Assembly (NCBI GenBank): GCA_017302615.1
Contig: JAFLDB010000001.1
Span: 186,001-250,000, forward strand
Direction of reading: 5' to 3'
DNA length: 64,000 bases
Origin: Sphingomonadales bacterium
GTDB lineage: Bacteria; Pseudomonadota; Alphaproteobacteria; Sphingomonadales; Sphingomonadaceae
Shown: positions 37,021 through 45,940 of the stretch, one piece after another
Numbering within the stretch: the stretch's first letter is position 1
Layout: every line of letters begins with the position of its first letter
The notes under the pieces: generated by a model
Seen by the model: only the letters and a program-made list of their open reading frames with translations
Databases searched by the model: none
What the model was told of the DNA's origin: nothing
Made by a program: the position numbers and the translations under genes

Positions 37021-38927
37021 TTCGACACCCTCAGGTCGCCCAGCTGGGCCGCGATCTTGGAGAACACATCCGACAGGGTCGCCGCGTCCTGGGCTTCGAA
37101 GTAGCGCCCAGGGCCGGCACATTCGGTCATGATCGGGTTAAGCGTGGTGCCAAAGCCGATCACCCAGACGGTGATGTTGCGCTTCTTGGCCTCGGCGCAG
37201 GCGACACCGAAGCGCTTTTCGACCACTTCGTCGAGGCTCATTCCCGATTCCGCCGCCGAACGCCAGCGGCGCCGGTCGAGCCCGTCGACCCCATAGGCAC
37301 CATAGTTGATGTCGAAAGTCTCGGTCTGGCCGTCGGTCAGGAAGATCAGGTGGCGCGAGGTCGGCTTGCCGTCGACATCGGCGTTCTCGTCAGCAAAGAT
37401 CCCGGTCGGCGAGAGCATCCGCGCGCCCCAGATCATGCCGATATCGTGATAGGTATCACCGGTCGGCGTCAGGGTGTCGAGGTAGGTGGCCACGTCCGAG
37501 GCATTCATCTCAGCAAGCTTCTTGGCAGCCGCCGGACAGGCGTGGGCCGAGGCCCAGGCCGGGTTGAGATAGTATTCGGCGCTGTCCACCTCCGGAACGC
37601 TGAAGGTGCCGGTGCCGTCCCACCAGATAGTCCGTTCAAACACCAGCTCGGGCAGCATCGGGCGCCACTGGGTGGCCGGGTTGCCCGGGGTGGGCACCAG
37701 ATCGATATCGAGATCGAGCGCGCGGGAGAAGTCGACGTTGTCGTAGTCGTCGATCTCGTACGTGTCGCGTTCCTCGACGCAGCCGGTGTTGTAGATGTTC
37801 CAGTAGCTCGGTTCGGCGCTTCCCATGTTGCCTTCAAGATAGGCGGGGATCGAGCCGTAAAGCGGCGGATTGTCGCCGTCGGCATCCTTCAGGGCGCTGA
37901 CGTCGTGCTCGATGGGCTTGTACTTGTAGGTGTAGGAATAATACGGCGCGTCGTAGGCGTATTTCCAGTTGTGCCGCGCCACGTAATTGTTCCAGCGCCG
38001 CTCGGTGACGGTGAACATCCCGTCGTTGGGCATGCAGGTGTAGTCCGAACCGTTTTCGGTCGATTCGTAATAGTATTCATGCGGTGAGGTGCTGACCGTG
38101 GTCGTCGGACCATAGCTCACCGAGTAGGTATCAGCCGGGCAGCTGGCCTGGGTTTTGCTCGGCATATCGTTGTAGGAGCCGCTCAGCACGGTTACGTTGT
38201 AATAATAGTACGAGACGTTGGTCGAAGTCGGCGCATTGGGCACGCGCGACTGATAGGTCCATTCGTCAACCATCCAGTCCGATTTGAGAATGCCTGCCAC
38301 CCGGACGTTGCTGGAATAGGGCAGGAAGCCATAGCGCACGCGGGTGCCAGGGCTCTTGCTGCCTTCGATCTCCCCATGGAAGTCCTTGACCACCTGCTTG
38401 AGGATGCTGATCCGGGATTGGCTGTCGCTGGGGTTGGTCTGCGCCATCGATGCGGTCGTATCGAGAACGAACAGGATGTCGGAGTTGGAGAAGTTGAGCT
38501 TCGCCTCGCACTCCACCGCGATATCGACGTTGCTGTAGCCGAAGATGGTCATCAGCGTGGTCGGAACGTCGACTGTGGCCTGGCCGGAAATGGCAAGGTC
38601 CGGTTCCAGCGTCATCTGGAAGCTGCGATTGGCCGTGCCGTAGCTGCCGTCCGCGAAGTTGAGATTGAAGAAGCGGTTGCCGACATCGGCAACGTCTTCG
38701 GGGATCACGCCGGTGGTGATGAACTGCGAACCCAGCTTCTTGCGCGCGGCCAGCACCCCGGCGTCACAGGCCTGCTGCAAACGGCTTTGCGAGAGGTAGG
38801 ACCGGCCCATGTCGATCCCGCCGCCAACCATGGCCAGCAGCGGCACCAGTGCCGCCGCGATCATGGCAAGGGTGTTGCCGCTCCGGTCGCGGCACAGCCG
38901 GCCCAGCAGGGCAAACATTTCCGTCAT
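37017..38927 (-). CDS. TadG-like pilus assembly protein with von Willebrand A domain
   Basis: About 636 residues. The N-terminal Tad_N-like helix (RSGNTLAMIAAALVPLLAMVGGGIDMGR) is followed by a von Willebrand factor A domain. MIDAS elements are visible as FVLDTTASM (DxTxS, usual form DxSxS) and FLTDGQTET. A long Tyr-rich insert lies between them (about 245-420). TadG-type proteins may anchor or regulate the Tad secretion apparatus. Start candidates are 38927 (MTEMFALL), chosen by family fit, then 38945 and 39014; no ribosome site is decisive. Confidence 0.85.
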   Translation of the reverse strand: MTEMFALLGRLCRDRSGNTLAMIAAALVPLLAMVGGGIDMGRSYLSQSRLQQACDAGVLAARKKLGSQFITTGVIPEDVADVGNRFFNLNFADGSYGTANRSFQMTLEPDLAISGQATVDVPTTLMTIFGYSNVDIAVECEAKLNFSNSDILFVLDTTASMAQTNPSDSQSRISILKQVVKDFHGEIEGSKSPGTRVRYGFLPYSSNVRVAGILKSDWMVDEWTYQSRVPNAPTSTNVSYYYYNVTVLSGSYNDMPSKTQASCPADTYSVSYGPTTTVSTSPHEYYYESTENGSDYTCMPNDGMFTVTERRWNNYVARHNWKYAYDAPYYSYTYKYKPIEHDVSALKDADGDNPPLYGSIPAYLEGNMGSAEPSYWNIYNTGCVEERDTYEIDDYDNVDFSRALDLDIDLVPTPGNPATQWRPMLPELVFERTIWWDGTGTFSVPEVDSAEYYLNPAWASAHACPAAAKKLAEMNASDVATYLDTLTPTGDTYHDIGMIWGARMLSPTGIFADENADVDGKPTSRHLIFLTDGQTETFDINYGAYGVDGLDRRRWRSAAESGMSLDEVVEKRFGVACAEAKKRNITVWVIGFGTTLNPIMTECAGPGRYFEAQDAATLSDVFSKIAAQLGDLRVSK

Positions 38928-39054
38928 GGCGAAGCGACCAGGCATGAACGGGGCGAAACTCCGGATATTCCAGAGCCCGATCTTAACCGTGCGACGTAAC
39001 CCCTTGCCGAACAAGCATGGTTAACATATTCATTATTTTGCGAAATTCAGGCGC

Positions 39055-39501
39055 TTAGCTGCCGGCCGGCATGACAAAGACCGGGCGGGTATAGACCACC
39101 GGGAACTCGTCGATCCCGAAAACACCCAGGAACGTCGGGATGTTGTAGGTCAGGCGGACGGACAGTTCGCGTGCGCCGGCGACCCGCTGCGTGGTGGCGA
39201 CCGAAACCTGGGCCATGAACCGGTCATGATCCAGGCCATAGGGCGCCGCAGTCGCCAGACCGGTGGAGTATTCCTCCAGCTGACTGTTGTTGAGCTGGTT
39301 GCCGGTCTGGTAGTTGATGACCGCATAACGCGCCACATCGGCGGAGATCCCGCGCAGCGCGTTGTAGTTCTGCATCCCGATGCCGATCTGCAGGACACCC
39401 ATCAGCATGCCGATCAGCAGCGGACCGACCAGCGCGAATTCAACCGCGACCGAACCGTGCTCCGACGCGCGAAGCCGCGCAAGAATCCGGGCAAAGATCA
39501 T
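39055..39501 (-). CDS. TadE-like pilus assembly protein (second triplet)
   Basis: A 148-residue TadE protein: ASEHGSVAVEFALVGPLLIGMLMGVLQ is the processed-pilin-like N terminus with Glu in the helix, followed by a beta-rich soluble domain. It ends the second triplet and lies 127 bases upstream of the TadG/VWA gene of the first triplet, so the two sets may be one long transcript or two. It overlaps the preceding TadE by four bases. Confidence 0.87.
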   Translation of the reverse strand: MIFARILARLRASEHGSVAVEFALVGPLLIGMLMGVLQIGIGMQNYNALRGISADVARYAVINYQTGNQLNNSQLEEYSTGLATAAPYGLDHDRFMAQVSVATTQRVAGARELSVRLTYNIPTFLGVFGIDEFPVVYTRPVFVMPAGS

Positions 39502-39968
39502 GTCTCCACCTGCTCGACCATCACATAGCGGGTCACGTTGAAGTTGATCGCGCTGCCAAGGCCGAACTGCGTCCAGGCCGGGGTGTAGGTGTCGGTCAGG
39601 TCGATCCGGACATAGACCCCGACGTACTGGCTGCCGTTGCAGGCGCTGGAGCTGGTGACATAGCTGGTGGAGGTGCCGCAGCGGAACGCCTGGGCAACTG
39701 TCACCTTGTTGGTGGCAAGCCCGGTCGAAGCCTCGATCACCTGTTCCAGTGAAGCGCGCTTGCTATCGCTGTCGGGCTTGGCTGCCAGGGCAATCGCCGC
39801 CGCCTCTGACGCTGCTGATTGCAGTTCGGTCTGGCGCGCAATCACGCCGCTGATCTGGAACGCGCCCAGGCTGAGCAGGACCAACACCGGTGCAACCAGC
39901 GCTGTTTCGATCACCATCGCGCCATCGCTTTCGCGGCGCAGCCGCCCAAGGAGCTTGCGCATGCTCAT
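39498..39968 (-). CDS. TadE-like pilus assembly protein (second triplet)
   Basis: A 156-residue minor pilin starting MSMRKLLGRLRRESDGAMVIETALVAPVLVLLSLG, with the same Glu-bearing helix. Two cysteines (about 97 and 110) bracket a Ser/Thr-rich loop and may form a disulfide. The true start is 39968, overlapping the TadG-like stop by three to four bases. An open frame reaching 40946 is antiphase sequence of that neighbour. Confidence 0.87.
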   Translation of the reverse strand: MSMRKLLGRLRRESDGAMVIETALVAPVLVLLSLGAFQISGVIARQTELQSAASEAAAIALAAKPDSDSKRASLEQVIEASTGLATNKVTVAQAFRCGTSTSYVTSSSACNGSQYVGVYVRIDLTDTYTPAWTQFGLGSAINFNVTRYVMVEQVET

Positions 39969-41572
39969 CAGGCCACCAGCTTGATCGTTGCCTGGCCGCT
40001 CGACACTTCGTCGGTGTTGGCCATGCCCGGCGGGCAGAATGTGGTCATGTCGGTGGTGCCGGTCAGCGTGATGTTGGATGCCGCGATCAGCAGGCAGGCG
40101 CTGGTTACCCCGGCCGTGCCGCTGAAGGTGATATCGCTTTTCGGCAGATAGATCTTGCCGTTGAGGATCGTGCTGGCATTGCCGTTGAGCACGGAACTGC
40201 CGCCCGAGGAAGCACGGTCTTCGTAGACCAGCATCCCGGCAAACTGGGTTGCCTGGGCAGAGCTGAGCCCGCCAATGTTCATCAACTGGGCAGAGGTCGC
40301 CGCAGTCAGGTTGATCGAGGCGCCGCCGTTGATGTGCAGCGTGGCTCCGTTCTTCAGAATGATCAGGATCCCCGCACCGGTCACCTGGTGCTGGGCGTTG
40401 ATCCGGATCTCGCCACCGTCGATCACATAGACCCCGGGATTGAACACGGTGTTGCAACGGGTCTGGAACCCGCCGGAATAGGTGCCCTGGCTCAGGGTCG
40501 CCTGCGTGGTGGTGGTGATCGTTTCCGCATTGGCGATCTCGGTCGTGGTGCGGACCACTTCGCGGCGGTAAACCTTGTTGTTCCCGCTGCCACTGACCTG
40601 GGTCATGGTCGGCGTGCCATCGACCGGGGTCACGCCGTCCACGCTGTTGGGCGGCAGCAGGATGTCGATCGACCAGGTGCCCCAGGTGCCGGTCACATCG
40701 GCCAGATAACCTGCACCGTTGTAGTTGTTGATCTGGGTGGCGCTGTTGGCATTGCGGCCGCGCCAGTAGGTATAGAAGATGTCGGTCTTGGTCCGACGGT
40801 CCCCGGTCGTCCGGGTCCCCCCTTCGACACAGGTATAGGTCTGCGCCGAATTGGGACTGGGTGAGGGCGTGGTGAGACCGGCGAACGGATCGGAAAGCCC
40901 GCTCATATACTCGTTGATTTCGGCATCGGTATGGGTGGACAGCCACTCGTCGATCCCGCCGGCGGAAACCACCCAGCCCGGATCGATGTTGGGATTGCCG
41001 TTGATGACGATCGACTGATCCGAAGTCGACAGAGCCGCCAGCCCGCAGGCGGCCGTCAGGGTGGCGTTGCCGCCGATGGTGATGGCGCCGTCATCGTCTT
41101 CGTCGGTGGCGATCAGGCAGGCGGTGTAGCTGGTGCCATCGGTGAAACTGGCCTGCGCAAAGGCGTTGACCGTCGTCGCGCGGCCGGTGATGAAATTGGA
41201 GAACGGCAGCGTCCGCGAGGCAGAAACCTCGACGATCACGCTGTTGTCATCACCGCCATTGTAATCGGCCAGCCGCACATTGGGCGTGGTGCTGATCGTG
41301 CTGGTGGTGGAAACGTTGGCGGTGAATTCCTGCTGCGCGCGGGTCACATAAACCGAGGCGGAATCCGTGTTCGACCGTGCCCAGGCCCCGGCGAGTGCTG
41401 CCTGATCGGCGGCGTACTGGATTTCGCGCTTCCACATGTACCATTGGGCGGTATCGACAGCGAGGCCCGAACCGCCGATCAGCACGGGCATGCCAAGGGC
41501 CACCAGCAGGGTCGCATTCCCGCTGGTTCCGGCCCTCAGATCGCGAAACGTGCGACGAATCGAGTTGAGCAT
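39968..41572 (-). CDS. TadG-like (Tad_N domain) pilus assembly protein
   Basis: A 534-residue protein with the N-terminal Tad_N segment (SGNATLLVALGMPVLIGGSGLAVDTAQWY) and membrane helix. The exported body is rich in Thr, Ser, Asn and Gly. The second half reads like short parallel-beta repeats (GVYVIDGGEIRINAQ, ATLHINGGASINL). No von Willebrand domain is evident, unlike the other TadG gene. The start at 41572 has GAGGG five bases upstream. It heads the second triplet and is divergent from the squalene/phytoene-synthase-like gene. Tad ATPase and secretin genes are not in the window. Confidence 0.85.
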   Translation of the reverse strand: MLNSIRRTFRDLRAGTSGNATLLVALGMPVLIGGSGLAVDTAQWYMWKREIQYAADQAALAGAWARSNTDSASVYVTRAQQEFTANVSTTSTISTTPNVRLADYNGGDDNSVIVEVSASRTLPFSNFITGRATTVNAFAQASFTDGTSYTACLIATDEDDDGAITIGGNATLTAACGLAALSTSDQSIVINGNPNIDPGWVVSAGGIDEWLSTHTDAEINEYMSGLSDPFAGLTTPSPSPNSAQTYTCVEGGTRTTGDRRTKTDIFYTYWRGRNANSATQINNYNGAGYLADVTGTWGTWSIDILLPPNSVDGVTPVDGTPTMTQVSGSGNNKVYRREVVRTTTEIANAETITTTTQATLSQGTYSGGFQTRCNTVFNPGVYVIDGGEIRINAQHQVTGAGILIILKNGATLHINGGASINLTAATSAQLMNIGGLSSAQATQFAGMLVYEDRASSGGSSVLNGNASTILNGKIYLPKSDITFSGTAGVTSACLLIAASNITLTGTTDMTTFCPPGMANTDEVSSGQATIKLVA

Positions 41573-41727
41573 GATGCCCTCACAAAAAGAATCCAAGCGA
41601 TCTGGCATTACCCGCCCGTGGTGACTCCTCTCTCAAACATCAGGGTTAACAACGGCCTAAGCATTGGCGGTTTTTCCAAGGCTTTGCGGCACTTGCGCAT
41701 TGCGGTGGGCAGGGTAGGGCTGAGAGC

Positions 41728-42381
41728 ATGAATGCGTCTGATTTCCTGTCCGAATTACCGGTCGAGCGGCGTCTGGCGCTGGCCTATGCCCCGGCGCGGG
41801 CGCGGCCCGATACGCTGGCGCTGTTTGCGCTGGATGCCCGGCTGGCAGGGATCGTGCGGCAAGCCCGCGAACCGATGCTGGCCCAGATGCGGCTGGCCTG
41901 GTGGCGTGACCGGCTGACCGATTCGACGCTGCCGGCGGGGCTGGGAGATCAGCTGCTCGAACGGCTCAATGCCTGGCCGCAGCGCGCAGGGCTGGTCGCG
42001 CTGGTCAACGGCTGGGAAGCGCTGCTGGCCGAGCCGCCACTGCCCGACAGTGCGATCGATGCCTTCGTTCGCGGACGGGCAGAGGCTTGTGCCGATCTTG
42101 CCCGGCAGCTTGGCCTGGCCGATGCGGCGCGCCCGGCTGCCAGCGCCGGGGCAGGGTGGACTCTGGCAGAGCTGGCCGGGAAACTGGGCAATCCGGACGA
42201 ATCCGCGCGGGTGCTGCAATTGGCGCAGGCACGGGACTGGCCTGCGATACAATTGCCGCGCGAACTGCGGGCAGTAACCGTGCTCCATGGCCTGGCCAGG
42301 CGCAAGCAGGGGATCGGTGAATTGATTTCCGGCCCGCGCGATCTTTTGCGCGCGGCAAGGCTTGGATTGCTCGGCCGATAG
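41728..42381 (+). CDS. Squalene/phytoene synthase-like protein
   Basis: A 217-residue protein with the segment REPMLAQMRLAWWRDRL, typical of the squalene/phytoene synthase superfamily branch found in alphaproteobacteria and related to NDUFAF6. The Asp-rich prenyl-diphosphate motifs of true synthases (DxxxD) are not clear: only the first helix region fits, and the protein is shorter than the usual 270-300. It may be a degenerate member with a complex I assembly-like or unknown role, not a carotenoid enzyme. Confidence 0.75.
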   Translation: MNASDFLSELPVERRLALAYAPARARPDTLALFALDARLAGIVRQAREPMLAQMRLAWWRDRLTDSTLPAGLGDQLLERLNAWPQRAGLVALVNGWEALLAEPPLPDSAIDAFVRGRAEACADLARQLGLADAARPAASAGAGWTLAELAGKLGNPDESARVLQLAQARDWPAIQLPRELRAVTVLHGLARRKQGIGELISGPRDLLRAARLGLLGR

Positions 42382-42413
42382 GTTATTCTACTTCCATACT
42401 TGGAGGTTGAACG

Positions 42414-42884
42414 ATGAACCGGCTAGTCCTTGGCGCAGTGTCCGCCCTTTTGCTGGCCGGAGCCGGCCTGTTCTGGTGGCAGGGGCAGGCCACCACCGAC
42501 GCATCGGCTCCACCGCCGCCGCCGATCCCGGCCGAACTGGCTGAAGGCCCGCCGCCAGACGAGATTCCGACCGAGGACGGCGAGGGCATGTTCGGCCCCG
42601 CTCTGCCGCAGGTGGATGAGGACACGCGCGAGGAGAAGCGCTTCAACCGGCTGGATCGCAACCGTGACAACCTGATCAGCCGCAACGAGGTGCTGCAGCC
42701 GCGCGTCGCCGCCTTCCGCAAGCTCGACAAGGACGGCAACAACCTCCTGAGTTTCGAGGAATGGTCGGTCACCACTACCAACCGGTTCCGCAAGGCCGAC
42801 AGCGATGGCAATCAGCAGCTGACCCGCAAGGAATTTGCCACGACCCGTCCGGCTGCCCCCAAGCGCCCGGCCTGCAAATGCTGA
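42414..42884 (+). CDS. EF-hand calcium-binding protein, membrane-anchored or exported
   Basis: A 156-residue protein with an N-terminal signal or anchor helix (5-22), then a Pro/Glu-rich linker and three EF-hand loops: DRNRDNLISRNE, DKDGNNLLSFEE and DSDGNQQLTRKE. Each has Asp/Asn at positions 1, 3 and 5 and Glu at 12, so calcium binding is likely. There is no lipobox. It has a strong ribosome site (TTGGAGG). A hairpin lies between it and the convergent beta-barrel gene. Confidence 0.88.
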   Translation: MNRLVLGAVSALLLAGAGLFWWQGQATTDASAPPPPPIPAELAEGPPPDEIPTEDGEGMFGPALPQVDEDTREEKRFNRLDRNRDNLISRNEVLQPRVAAFRKLDKDGNNLLSFEEWSVTTTNRFRKADSDGNQQLTRKEFATTRPAAPKRPACKC

Positions 42885-42887
42885 AAC

Positions 42888-42913
42888 GCCCGCCCGGATT
42901 GCTCCGGACGGGC
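42888..42913. terminator. Bidirectional terminator hairpin
   Basis: GCCCGCCCGG (42888-42897) pairs with CCGGACGGGC (42904-42913), with one mismatch and loop ATTGCT. It lies between the convergent EF-hand and beta-barrel genes. There is no long T tract. Confidence 0.55.
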
Positions 42914-42936
42914 GCCAGTTCAGGTCATACTGCCAC

Positions 42937-43695
42937 TCAGAAGTGGAAGTTGATCCCCAGCCGGACCGCGTGGCTGCGCAGGTCCTGGGTGAAGGTTTCG
43001 GTATAGGCCGGGGTCACGAACGAGCTGCCAGCCCGATAGGATGTGGTATAGGTCACATCGCCCTGATCGGTGTAGGCATATTCGATCCGGGCCGAGACGC
43101 CGGGGCTGAACTTGTGTTCGATACCGGCACCGACGGTGAAGCCGTCAAAGGTTTCGGTAACGCGGCCTTCCTTGGAATAGTTGCCATTGGAGAGGATTTC
43201 CGCCCCCACTTCGGCACGGGTCCAGGCCCAGCCGCCATGGGCATAGATCAGCGTGTTGCCCATCGGCGCGCCCAGCTTGGCCTTGACCGAGAACTGGTTC
43301 TTCGGATCCAGCCGGTTGCCATAGTTGTAGGTCAGCGAAGGGAACGCGGTGGTCGGTACCGGCCCGGTCGAAACGACATTCTCACCGTTGAGGATCGAGA
43401 AATCGGCCTCAAGCCCGATCACCGCGCCGCCGGCGTTGTAGTTGTAGCCGATCTGCGCGCCGAAGTTCATGTCGTCGAGCGACTGCTGGGCCGACCACCT
43501 GGACACGACTTCGTTCCGCAGGGCTGCGCTTTCGGTGGACCACTGGCCGCCCAGCACCACCGCCGAGTCGGACTTGGTACCGGAATAGCCGGCATGGACG
43601 CCAATGTAGGCTCCGGTCCATTCCGCGTCCTCGGCATAGGCCGGTGCGGCAAGGCACGAGGCGGTCAGAGCCGCCAGTACTGCAATCTTCTTCAT
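42937..43695 (-). CDS. Outer-membrane beta-barrel protein (Omp25-like porin family)
   Basis: A 252-residue protein with a signal peptide (MKKIAVLAALTASCLAAPAYAED) and alternating aromatic and polar strands such as WTGAYIGVHAGYS, NFGAQIGYNYN and VRLGINFHF. The C-terminal Phe is the assembly signal for outer-membrane barrels. It resembles the small 8-stranded Omp25/Omp31-like family of alphaproteobacteria. The ligand is unknown. Confidence 0.9.
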   Translation of the reverse strand: MKKIAVLAALTASCLAAPAYAEDAEWTGAYIGVHAGYSGTKSDSAVVLGGQWSTESAALRNEVVSRWSAQQSLDDMNFGAQIGYNYNAGGAVIGLEADFSILNGENVVSTGPVPTTAFPSLTYNYGNRLDPKNQFSVKAKLGAPMGNTLIYAHGGWAWTRAEVGAEILSNGNYSKEGRVTETFDGFTVGAGIEHKFSPGVSARIEYAYTDQGDVTYTTSYRAGSSFVTPAYTETFTQDLRSHAVRLGINFHF

Positions 43696-43806
43696 AGTTA
43701 CCTCCCAGTTGATCGGATACGACCCCCTGCGACGTAACTTAGGTTGGATTGCGAATAATAATTGTAGGGATGCGACGTTTTTCTGGATGGCCGATGAACG
43801 GCGGGT

Positions 43807-45147
43807 TCAGGTGCGGGTGGCGATCCACCCGATCAGATCCCGCTTGGCCCGCGCGGTATAGGCGGCCTTGCGCTCCTTCTTCTTCACGCTCTCGTCCACC
43901 GGCGGAAACAGGCCGAAATTGACGTTCATCGGCTGATAGGTTTCGGCTTCCGCGTCGCCGGTGACATGGGACAGCAGCGCGCCCAGAGCCGTGGTGCGGG
44001 GCGGGGCAGACCAGTCCCGACCTTGCAACTGATCCGTTGTCATCAGCCCGGCCAGCAGCCCGATCGCGGCGCTTTCGACATAGCCTTCGCAGCCGGTGAT
44101 CTGTCCGGCGAAGCGGACATGCGGTGCGCTCTTCAGCCGCAGCTGCCGGTCCAGCAGCACCGGCGAATTGAGGAAGGTGTTGCGGTGCAGCCCGCCAAGC
44201 CGCGCGAATTCCGCCTTCTCCAGCCCCGGGATGGTGCGGAACAGGCGAACCTGCTCGGCATATTTCAGCTTGGTCTGGAACCCGACCATGTTCCACAGCG
44301 TACCCAGCTTGTTGTCCTGGCGCAGCTGGACCACGGCATAGGGCCAGCGGCCGTTGGGGTGTTCGGCTGTCGCCCAGTGCGGATTGTCCAGCCCTACCGG
44401 CTTCATCGGCCCGAACCGCAGGGTATCCTCGCCGCGCTCGGCCATCACCTCGATCGGCATGCAGCCTTCGAAATAGGGGGTGCTCGCTTCCCATTCCCGG
44501 AATTCGGTCTTCTCGCCCGCCAGCAGACCTTCACGGAAGGCGATGTACTGCTCCTTGTTGAGCGGGCAGTTGATGTAATCCTTGCCGCCCTTGTCCCACC
44601 GCGCAGCCATCCAGGCCACGTCCATATCGATGGAGTCGCGATGGACGATCGGGGCAATCGCATCGAAAAAGGCCAGGCTTTCCGCTCCTGTTGCCGCGCC
44701 GATGCTTTCGGCCAGCGCTGCCGCGGTCAGTGGTCCGGTGGCGACGATGGTCAGGCCGGCATCGGGCAGGCGGTCGATCCGCTCGCGCACCACCTCCAGC
44801 GAGGGCAGGGCAGCCAGCCGGGCCTCGACCTCGGCCGAAAAGACATCGCGGTCCACCGCCAGGGCCGAACCGGCCGGCACTTTCGCCACCTCGGCCGCGC
44901 CCATGATCAGCGAATCGAGCTGGCGCATCTCGTGGTGGATCAGGCCGACTGCGTTGTTCTCGTGATCGTCGGAGCGGAACGAGTTGGAACAGACCAGCTC
45001 GGCCAGCCCCGTACCCTGGTGAGCCGGGGTGGTATCGCCCGCACCTCGCATTTCCGACAGGCGGACCTTCAGCCCCCGCCGCGCGAGCTGCCAGGCCGCC
45101 TCGCTGCCAGCCATTCCGCCGCCGATAATGTGTACATCGTATGCCAT
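43807..45147 (-). CDS. trmFO: Methylenetetrahydrofolate--tRNA-(uracil-5-)-methyltransferase TrmFO
   Basis: TrmFO methylates U54 in the T loop of tRNAs using methylenetetrahydrofolate and FADH2. The start [20 protein letters not shown] at 45147 contains the FAD dinucleotide motif. Other signatures are [33 protein letters not shown] and [13 protein letters not shown]. At 446 residues it is the normal length. The reading frame reaching 45201 lacks family residues. It is divergent from the YhhN-like gene. Confidence 0.95.
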   Translation of the reverse strand: MAYDVHIIGGGMAGSEAAWQLARRGLKVRLSEMRGAGDTTPAHQGTGLAELVCSNSFRSDDHENNAVGLIHHEMRQLDSLIMGAAEVAKVPAGSALAVDRDVFSAEVEARLAALPSLEVVRERIDRLPDAGLTIVATGPLTAAALAESIGAATGAESLAFFDAIAPIVHRDSIDMDVAWMAARWDKGGKDYINCPLNKEQYIAFREGLLAGEKTEFREWEASTPYFEGCMPIEVMAERGEDTLRFGPMKPVGLDNPHWATAEHPNGRWPYAVVQLRQDNKLGTLWNMVGFQTKLKYAEQVRLFRTIPGLEKAEFARLGGLHRNTFLNSPVLLDRQLRLKSAPHVRFAGQITGCEGYVESAAIGLLAGLMTTDQLQGRDWSAPPRTTALGALLSHVTGDAEAETYQPMNVNFGLFPPVDESVKKKERKAAYTARAKRDLIGWIATRT

Positions 45148-45215
45148 CGTCCTCGCGCCTAGCCTTGCGCGCGGCAAATTCCAACGGCAAGCATAGGGCA
45201 AGGGAGGGAATGGTC

Positions 45216-45872
45216 ATGCCGAAACGCGCGCTGGTGGACAAACGGCCGTGGCTGCTCGCCAGCCTGCTGGTCGGGATCAGCTATTACTTCATCCGCCACG
45301 GCAATGTGCCGGATATCTATGAATGGGCCTGGAAGGGTGCCGGCGTGGCTCTGCTCGCGGTCTATGCCCTGGCCCGGCACAAGGGCGCGGATTCGCGGGC
45401 AATCGCGGCGGTGATGGCGTTCGGCGCGCTGGGCGACGTGCTGATCGAACTGGTGCTGGAATGGGGCGCGATTGCCTTCCTGATCGGCCACCTGATCGCG
45501 ATCCACCTCTATTGGCGGCACCGGCGGGCCAGCCTAACCTTCAGTCAGAAGCTGACCGGACTGGCCCTGCTGGTGCTGGTCCCTGTGGTGGCCTTCCTGA
45601 TCCCGACCGACCGCGCCGCCGCGCCGGGCATCGCGCTCTATTCCGCCGGGCTGGGGGCCATGGCGGCGGCAGCCTGGACCAGCAGCTTCCCGCGCTACCG
45701 GGTGGGGATCGGCGCGGTGATGTTCGTCATCTCTGACCTCCTCATCTTCGCGCGGATGGGCGCGCTGGCGCAAAGTCCCCTGCCTGATCTGCTGATCTGG
45801 CCGCTCTATTACTTCGGTCAGTTCCTGATCTGCACGGGCGTGGTCGGAGAACTGAAGCGGCGGCAGGGGTAA
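45216..45872 (+). CDS. YhhN/TMEM86 family membrane protein (lysoplasmalogenase-like)
   Basis: A 218-residue, all-helical membrane protein with about seven to eight segments, matching the YhhN/TMEM86 family, some of whose members hydrolyse lysoplasmalogens. The conserved helices include MAFGALGDVLIEL and GAVMFVISDLLIFARM (paired acidic residues in the membrane). The start at ATG 45216 has AGGGAGG eight bases upstream; ATG 45210 is too close to it. The activity in this organism is inferred only from the family. Confidence 0.87.
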   Translation: MPKRALVDKRPWLLASLLVGISYYFIRHGNVPDIYEWAWKGAGVALLAVYALARHKGADSRAIAAVMAFGALGDVLIELVLEWGAIAFLIGHLIAIHLYWRHRRASLTFSQKLTGLALLVLVPVVAFLIPTDRAAAPGIALYSAGLGAMAAAAWTSSFPRYRVGIGAVMFVISDLLIFARMGALAQSPLPDLLIWPLYYFGQFLICTGVVGELKRRQG

Positions 45873-45940
45873 GGTCTTGCCTGCGCGGCGCATTGTGGCA
45901 GATTGCCGCTGGGTGTCGCGCGCCTGATCGGGGGTTCCTG

